Shown here piece after piece: positions 59,127 through 64,000 of a DNA stretch of 64,000 nt. Below the pieces are notes generated by a model. It saw only the letters and a program-made list of their open reading frames with translations, had not been told where the DNA came from and ran no database searches. This DNA is from JACPDH01 sp041671505 (GTDB lineage Bacteria; Acidobacteriota; Thermoanaerobaculia; Gp7-AA8). The translations under genes were made by a program, and so were the position numbers. The DNA lies in assembly GCA_041671505.1 (NCBI GenBank), contig JBAZBK010000019.1, forward strand, positions 1 through 64,000, written 5' to 3'. The stretch's first letter is position 1. Each line of letters begins with the position of its first letter.

Positions 59127-60296
59127 ATGGAATTCGGGAGTGGCCGCGGCCCATTCACGGCTGACGTGAAGATCGCTGTCGCCATGTCGGGAGGGGTCGA
59201 CTCGTCGACCGCCGCGTACATCCTCAAGGCCGAAGGGCACGACGTCATCGGCATGTCGATGCAGATGTACGACGCCCTCGGGCGCGGAGAGACCGAGTAC
59301 GGCGGCTGCTGCACGATCGACGATCTCGCCGACGCCCGAAGAGTCGCCTGGGCGCTCGGCATCCCGCATTTCGTCCTCAACATGGAGCAGGGATTCCGCG
59401 CGACGGTCATCCGTCCGTTCGTCGAGGGATATCTCTCCGGCACGACTCCTTCGCCCTGCGTTCTGTGCAATACCCACGTGAAGTTCGCGATGCTCCATCG
59501 CAAGGCGCTCGGCGCGGGAGCCGAAAAGGTCGCGACCGGGCACTATGCCCGGGTCTCCCGCGATGCCTCCGGCCGCTGGGAGCTCCGCAGGGCGCGCGAT
59601 CTTTCGAAGGATCAGTCGTACTTCCTCTTCGAGCTGAGCCAGGAGCAACTTGCCGAGACGCTCTTTCCCCTCGGCGAGCTGACGAAGCCCGAGGTTCGCG
59701 AAATCGCCGCCCGCGCAGGCCTTCGCGTCGCCGAGAAGCCCGAGTCGTTCGAAATCTGTTTCGTGCCGGAGAAGGATGGCTACGCGAAGGTCGTCGCCGA
59801 CGAGGCGAAGCGTTTCGCCGCTGAGGATGGACCGGCCTCCGCTGCCTTCCTCCGCGCGGCGGCGGAAGGAGAGGTCGGCGGAGAGATCGTCGACCTCGCC
59901 GGAATCGTCCTGGGCCGTCACGACGGCTACTACAACTTCACGATTGGCCAGCGGCGCGGCATCGACATCGGCGGATTCCCGGAGCGCTCCTACGTCGTCG
60001 ACATCGACCCTGCGACGCGTCGTGTCGTGATCGGCCCGGCCGAGGCGCTCGAGAAGAGCGAGCTCGTCGCCGAGCGCGTTCACTGGATCTCGGGCGCGCC
60101 TCCTCCGGGACCGGTCGAGGTCACGGCCAAAGTCCGCTCGCGTCAGGCGGACGTTTCTGCGCGTGTGGAGATGACCGGAACGGCGACTGCGCGCGTCACC
60201 TTCGCCGCGCCACTTCGCGCGGTCGCACCGGGACAGGCAGTCGTCTTCTACGACGGCGACATTTGCCTCGGGGGAGGGTGGATAAGGCGGAATTGA
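59127..60296 (+). CDS. mnmA: tRNA-specific 2-thiouridylase
   Basis: Adds sulfur to U34 of Glu, Gln and Lys tRNAs. 389 residues from the ATG at 59127; a GTG at 59166, nearer the conserved start, is an alternative. ATP loop KIAVAMSGGVDSSTAAYIL, catalytic Cys in PSPCVLCNTHVKF and second Cys in FEICFVPEKDGY, then YNFTIGQRRGIDIGG and the C-terminal barrel. The last codons (CGG-AAT-TGA) lie inside the repeat at 60285, which supplies the TGA stop. Convergent on neither side; divergent from the GGDEF gene. Confidence 0.96.
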   Translation: MEFGSGRGPFTADVKIAVAMSGGVDSSTAAYILKAEGHDVIGMSMQMYDALGRGETEYGGCCTIDDLADARRVAWALGIPHFVLNMEQGFRATVIRPFVEGYLSGTTPSPCVLCNTHVKFAMLHRKALGAGAEKVATGHYARVSRDASGRWELRRARDLSKDQSYFLFELSQEQLAETLFPLGELTKPEVREIAARAGLRVAEKPESFEICFVPEKDGYAKVVADEAKRFAAEDGPASAAFLRAAAEGEVGGEIVDLAGIVLGRHDGYYNFTIGQRRGIDIGGFPERSYVVDIDPATRRVVIGPAEALEKSELVAERVHWISGAPPPGPVEVTAKVRSRQADVSARVEMTGTATARVTFAAPLRAVAPGQAVVFYDGDICLGGGWIRRN

Positions 60297-60431
60297 GAAT
60301 TGAGAACCAAGAATTGAGAGATTATAAATTGGCACCGATAAACAAAACCAATATAAAAACTGTAAGCGGTGATTATTTACGCGACTCATTACGATCTCTC
60401 AATTCTCAATTCTCAATTCTCAATTCCGCCT
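60285..60431. repeat. AT-rich inverted repeat, AGGCGGAATTGAG type
   Basis: The left arm (60285-60322) AGGCGGAATTGAGAATTGAG overlaps the mnmA end and supplies its TGA. The right arm (60394-60431) matches it at 35 of 38 positions, including the GC-rich outer AGGCGG/CCGCCT. The 71-bp spacer is AT-rich. Ends 29 bp before the metX ATG. Confidence 0.92.
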
Positions 60432-60460
60432 CCACCCGCTTGCACTAAACTTTCTCATCC

Positions 60461-61588
60461 ATGTCGCCACACTCCCGAATCGGTTCGACGTTCATCAGCC
60501 GGCCTCCGAAGTACCTCGAGCTCCCGACGGGGTTCGGATTCGAGCATGGCCAGGCGATCCGTCCGTTCACGATCTGCTACGAGACCTTCGGCGAGCTGAA
60601 CGCCGACCGGTCGAACGCGATCCTCGTCTGCCACGCGCTCTCCGCGAGCGCGCACGCCGCGGGAAAGGTTTCCGCCGAGGACGAGAAGCCGGGCTGGTGG
60701 GACGGGATGATCGGCTATGGCAAGGCGTTCGATCTGGAGCGTGACTTCGTGATCTGCGTCAACCTCGTCGGCTCGTGCTGGGGAACCACCGCGCCGGCCA
60801 CCCTCAACCCCGAGACCGGCAGGCCGTACGGCTCGCAGTATCCGTGGGTGACGATCACCGACATGGTTAGGGCGCAGCGGCTCGTGATCGATCATCTCGG
60901 AATCGAGAAGCTCCGCTGCGTCGCCGGCGGCTCGCTAGGCGCGATGCAGGTCTTCATGTGGGCCTCGCTCTTTCCCGACACCGTCGAGTCGATCGTGGCG
61001 ATGGCAGGCGCCGCCGCGGTGCCGGTCGAAGGGGTCGCGTGGCACATCATCGGCCGCAAGATCATCGAATCGGATTTCCACTTTCACGGCGGCGACTACT
61101 ACGACAATCCCGAAGCGCTGCGCGGGCTGCAGGTTGCGAGGATGGTCGGGCACATGACCTACCTCTCGCAGGAAGCGCTCGAGCGAAAGTTCGGACGGCG
61201 ACGGCGACGCGGTTCGAGCCAGTTCGAGATCGACTCGTACCTCGAGTACCAGGGGTCCAAGTTCTCCAAGTCGTACGACGCCAACTCGTATGTCCGCATC
61301 CAGGCCGCAATGGACGAGATGGACATCGAGGAGATCTTCGGCTCGCTCGAAAAGGCCTTCGCTCGCTACCGGGGAAAGGCACTGCTGATTTCGTTCGACA
61401 GCGACTGGCTCTTCCCTCCTCCGGAAGTGGAGAAGGTCGACGCAGCGCTGAAGACGAACGGGGTCGACTCGACCTACATGGAAATCGTCACGGGCAACGG
61501 CCATGACGCCTTTCTCGTCGATTTCCACCTGATAACCCCTCCGGTGCGCGCCTTTCTGGCCAGGCTCGGCGGCGCAGCCGGGCGCTGA
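60461..61588 (+). CDS. metX: Homoserine O-acetyltransferase (alpha/beta hydrolase, MetX)
   Basis: Acylates homoserine in methionine synthesis. 375 residues, alpha/beta-hydrolase. Nucleophile Ser in VAGGSLGAMQVFMWASLFPD; the oxyanion-region LVGSCWGTTAPATLNPETGR is typical of MetX; acid and base are in DSDWLFPPPEVEK and TGNGHDAFLVDF. Acetyl versus succinyl donor cannot be settled from sequence alone. No ribosome site; the repeat is 29 bp upstream. No metB, metY or metE nearby. Confidence 0.93.
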   Translation: MSPHSRIGSTFISRPPKYLELPTGFGFEHGQAIRPFTICYETFGELNADRSNAILVCHALSASAHAAGKVSAEDEKPGWWDGMIGYGKAFDLERDFVICVNLVGSCWGTTAPATLNPETGRPYGSQYPWVTITDMVRAQRLVIDHLGIEKLRCVAGGSLGAMQVFMWASLFPDTVESIVAMAGAAAVPVEGVAWHIIGRKIIESDFHFHGGDYYDNPEALRGLQVARMVGHMTYLSQEALERKFGRRRRRGSSQFEIDSYLEYQGSKFSKSYDANSYVRIQAAMDEMDIEEIFGSLEKAFARYRGKALLISFDSDWLFPPPEVEKVDAALKTNGVDSTYMEIVTGNGHDAFLVDFHLITPPVRAFLARLGGAAGR

Positions 61589-61691
61589 AGGCTCTGTCAC
61601 GCCGAATTTGCCCCCTGGCCCGGAAAACAGGGATTCCCTCGCCTCCGTCCGCTGTTTCCGAATGTCCGAGGTACACCGCGTGAAGGAATCG

Positions 61692-62369
61692 ATGAAAAAG
61701 TTCTGGTTGGAGTGGGTCCGCCCTTTCCTGCTCATCGCCCTGGTTCTGGGCTCTCTCCGCTCGGCGCTGGCCGACTGGAACGACGTCCCGACTGGCTCGA
61801 TGAAGCCGACGATTCTCGAGGGCGATCGCGTCTTCGTGAACAAGATGGCGTACGACCTGCGCTTCCCGTTCACGCTCTGGCGCCTCGCCGAGTGGGACAA
61901 TCCCAAGCGCGGCGACATCGTCGTCTTCTTTTCTCCCCATGACGGAAAGCGCCTCGTCAAGCGGGTGGTCGGCACCCCCGGCGACACGCTCGAGATGCGC
62001 GTCGGACGCCTCTTCGTAAACGGCGTCGCCGCGAAGTACGACCCTGTCGACGACACGATGAAGAAGGCGTACGGCCTTCACGACCCGGAGCGCTACATCT
62101 TCTTCAAGGAGAGCGTCGACCACGTCGTGACGCATCCGATCCTGATCGCCCCTGACCAGCTCTCCGTGCGGAACTTCGGTCCCGTCACGGTGCCCGCCGG
62201 AAAGTACTTCATGATGGGCGACAACCGCGACGAGAGCTTCGACAGCCGCTACTTCGGCTTCGTCGACCGCCGCCAGATCGTCGGCCACGCGATTTCCGTG
62301 GTCGTCTCGGTCGACCGCGACAACTGGTGGCTGCCGCGCACCAGCCGCTTCTTCGACAAGCTGATGTAG
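61692..62369 (+). CDS. lepB: Signal peptidase I
   Basis: Inner-membrane protease that cuts Sec and Tat signal peptides. 225 residues from the ATG at 61692, with GAAGGA upstream. One N-terminal membrane helix (VRPFLLIALVLGSLRSALA). Catalytic Ser in VPTGSMKPTILEGDRVFVNK, lysine in DGKRLVKRVVGTPGDTLEM, and the conserved YFMMGDNRDESFDSRYFGFV. Complete, type I. Upstream Met codons would add about 10-28 residues and are less likely. Confidence 0.95.
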   Translation: MKKFWLEWVRPFLLIALVLGSLRSALADWNDVPTGSMKPTILEGDRVFVNKMAYDLRFPFTLWRLAEWDNPKRGDIVVFFSPHDGKRLVKRVVGTPGDTLEMRVGRLFVNGVAAKYDPVDDTMKKAYGLHDPERYIFFKESVDHVVTHPILIAPDQLSVRNFGPVTVPAGKYFMMGDNRDESFDSRYFGFVDRRQIVGHAISVVVSVDRDNWWLPRTSRFFDKLM

Positions 62370-62413
62370 CACGGCCGTATACTCGCCACATCTCCAACGC
62401 GCGAGGTGTGCCG

Positions 62414-64000
62414 ATGTCCACAGGGCGATTCCGTCTCTCCGCATGCGTCGTCGTCACGGCGCTGCTCGTCGCCGGCGCGGCGATTGCCGAGCCTCTCCCC
62501 GTCCGCCGCATCGTCGTGTTCAAGAACGGACTCGGCTTCCTGACTCGTTCAGGTCCCGTCGGGGTTGAAAAGGGCGTCGCGGTGCTCGACGAAGTCCCGA
62601 CCGCCGCATACGGGACTCTCTGGGTCTGCTTCGCGGACGGTAGCGCCGTCTACGAGATCGTTGCCGAACCGGTCGCCCGGGCGATCGAGCGGCCCGCAAC
62701 GGGAGTACCCGAGCTCCTGGCCGCGAACTCCGGTGCACAGGTCATCGTGACGCTCCGCGAAGGCGGCTCGGTTAGCGGCTCGATCGTCGCTCTCGAAAAG
62801 GCGGAGAGTCCACAGCCCGCGACGATCACTCTCGAGAGTGGAGGGCGCTTCGTCACACTCTCCGCGGCTGACGTGCTGACGGCAAGCTTCGCGTCGCGGC
62901 CGAAGTCGACGATCACCGACCGGGAGAAGAGCGAGTTGCTCCGGATACGCACGGACGGCCGCGACGGAAAGCGGGACCTTACCGTCAGCTATCTCACGAA
63001 GGGCATCGGCTGGACACCTGAGTACACGGTCGAGATCCGTCCCGAAGGCACGGCTGCGCTCGCGATGCGGGCCCTGCTCGTCAACGACTCGATCGACCTC
63101 GCCGGCTCCGATGTCCTGTTCGCCGTCGGGTACCCGAGCTTCACGTTCGCCGAGGTGCCGACTCCTCTCGATGTTCGTCGAACGCTGGCCGAGTTCTTTC
63201 AGGAGCTGCGTCGCGATCGGACCGATTGGAACGCGAACGCGCTCGCGAACGTGATGACGCAGTCGGTCGTGTCGCCACGCGGAATGTCGCGCGATGACGA
63301 GCGTGGATATGACAGCACGGCCGCAGGGGTCGCCGGAGAAGCGGAGCAGGATCTCTTCCTCTATTCGAAGTCTGGAATCACCCTGAAGAACGGGGAGCGC
63401 GCGGCCTTTCCCCTCCTTTCGGCGACGGCGCCTTACATGCACATCTTCGACTGGGAGATCGGAGACGCCTCGACCGTCGACCCGTGGGGCTATCGATCGT
63501 CGAGCCAGCCGACGGAGGTGACCGACCAGGTGTGGCATTCGCTGCGGCTCGACAACGCCGGCAAGCTGCCATGGACGACCGGGCCCGCGATCGTGATGGA
63601 GCGCGGCACGCCGGTCGCGCAGAACACACTCCACTACACCGCGGCCGGCGCATCCACGCTTCTGCGCCTGACGGTCGCGCCCGACGTGCTCTCCGAGCGC
63701 GAAGAGTGGGAGGCGTCGCGCCAGAGCGGCGCGTTGCAGCGCTTCGGGCATCGCTATGATGCGGTGACCATCGAAGGAAAGCTCGACGTGACGAACCGGC
63801 GGCGGGAGGCGATCACCCTCTCGATCCGGAAGTCGCTCACTGGTGCCGTGTCCACGACGAGCGACGGCGGAAAGACGACGAAGCTCGCGACACGCCCGAG
63901 CGCGGTCAATTCCGCCTCGCGCATCGACTGGAGCATCCCTCTCGCCGCGGGCGAGCAGAAATCGATCACCTACAAGTACGTCGTCTACGTGCGCGACTAG
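62414..64000 (+). CDS. DUF4139 domain secreted protein
   Basis: 528 residues from the ATG at 62414; the stop codon is the last three bases of the window (63998-64000), so the gene is complete. A signal peptide (RFRLSACVVVTALLVAGAAI) is followed by VRRIVVFKNGLGFLTRSGPV and the DUF4139-like beta-rich body: LTVSYLTKGIGWTPEYTVEI, YSKSGITLKNGERAAFPLLS, and LSIRKSLTGAVSTTSDGGKT. The family occurs in secreted proteins of many bacteria with no known activity. Starts 44 bp after lepB. Confidence 0.85.
   Translation: MSTGRFRLSACVVVTALLVAGAAIAEPLPVRRIVVFKNGLGFLTRSGPVGVEKGVAVLDEVPTAAYGTLWVCFADGSAVYEIVAEPVARAIERPATGVPELLAANSGAQVIVTLREGGSVSGSIVALEKAESPQPATITLESGGRFVTLSAADVLTASFASRPKSTITDREKSELLRIRTDGRDGKRDLTVSYLTKGIGWTPEYTVEIRPEGTAALAMRALLVNDSIDLAGSDVLFAVGYPSFTFAEVPTPLDVRRTLAEFFQELRRDRTDWNANALANVMTQSVVSPRGMSRDDERGYDSTAAGVAGEAEQDLFLYSKSGITLKNGERAAFPLLSATAPYMHIFDWEIGDASTVDPWGYRSSSQPTEVTDQVWHSLRLDNAGKLPWTTGPAIVMERGTPVAQNTLHYTAAGASTLLRLTVAPDVLSEREEWEASRQSGALQRFGHRYDAVTIEGKLDVTNRRREAITLSIRKSLTGAVSTTSDGGKTTKLATRPSAVNSASRIDWSIPLAAGEQKSITYKYVVYVRD

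Noticed and set aside
60297..60460. A SAM riboswitch before metX
   Set aside because: The gap is the GAATTGAG inverted repeat with an AT-rich spacer; no SAM-box core is visible.

Overview
The window is high-GC DNA (my impression is mid-60s per cent G+C), densely packed with housekeeping genes and interrupted by short AT-rich intergenic islands. Several features point to Acidobacteriota, perhaps the Thermoanaerobaculia side; this is inference from gene content, not a database result. They are a secreted VWA protein of the type known as the acidobacterial VWFA-related domain (39256-41037), an MglB/MglA pair, a fused LysC-LysA, a DUF3467 protein, a bacterial SUI1/eIF1-like protein, and GC-rich palindromic repeats whose chance translations resemble spurious proteins I associate with acidobacterial genomes. 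No prophage, transposase, CRISPR array or rRNA operon is visible.

Layout. 229-2496: maeB on the minus strand. 2886-7956: a minus-strand export and tRNA-modification block, lolA, tgt, yajC, secD, secF. 8070-12195, plus strand: an outer-membrane LolA-like lipoprotein-type protein, an M23 endopeptidase, and a GHMP kinase fused to an unrelated coiled-coil tail. tRNA-Pro(GGG) at 12418 is followed by a LytS/LytTR two-component pair (12672-14416). Two minus-strand secreted proteins with C-terminal TPRs (DJ-1/PfpI-like, DUF1028) lie at 14462-16669. Then come DUF3467, trmFO, a NUDIX hydrolase, a small membrane protein, a tRNA Pro-His-Arg cluster (19646-19986), gdhA, and a 1059-residue protein joining a PEP-synthase-type ATP-binding domain to a nucleotidyltransferase.

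25024-32722 holds a zinc-ribbon M50-type membrane protease and then a widely conserved information-processing block: tRNA-Arg(ACG), tadA, two tRNA-Ser, SRP RNA, dnaX, ybaB, recR. It continues into mglB, mglA and yvcK. After that come lysAC (minus), a SUI1-like gene, glmU, sthA, the VWA protein (minus), mobB, and a serine-biosynthesis group: a Gph-phosphoserine phosphatase fusion, a class V aminotransferase and serA, with an AraC regulator between the last two. The right third holds an LTA-synthase-type sulfatase with an overlapping tyrosine phosphatase, a bacterial PH protein, a DUF6642-like Cys/His protein, a TPR protein, PilZ, V4R/DUF2378-like and ATP-grasp proteins, an aldo/keto reductase, a thioesterase, a PolB-type exonuclease, a TPR-GGDEF cyclase, mnmA, metX, lepB and a DUF4139 protein.

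The most unusual structure is not a gene. At least 17 intergenic sites carry long inverted repeats with near-identical arms. The arm sequence differs from site to site, but the architecture is shared: purine-rich words first, their complement second. Some arms are AT-rich (GAATTGAGA-type words), others GC-rich (TGTGGCGCAGGC type, found twice; GTGGCGACGGCC type, found twice). Several elements abut or supply the stop codon of the gene on one side and end just before the next start codon, where the downstream genes lack a Shine-Dalgarno sequence. I propose these as a dispersed family of bidirectional 3'-end or termination elements, or as non-autonomous palindromic repeats, and list them individually.
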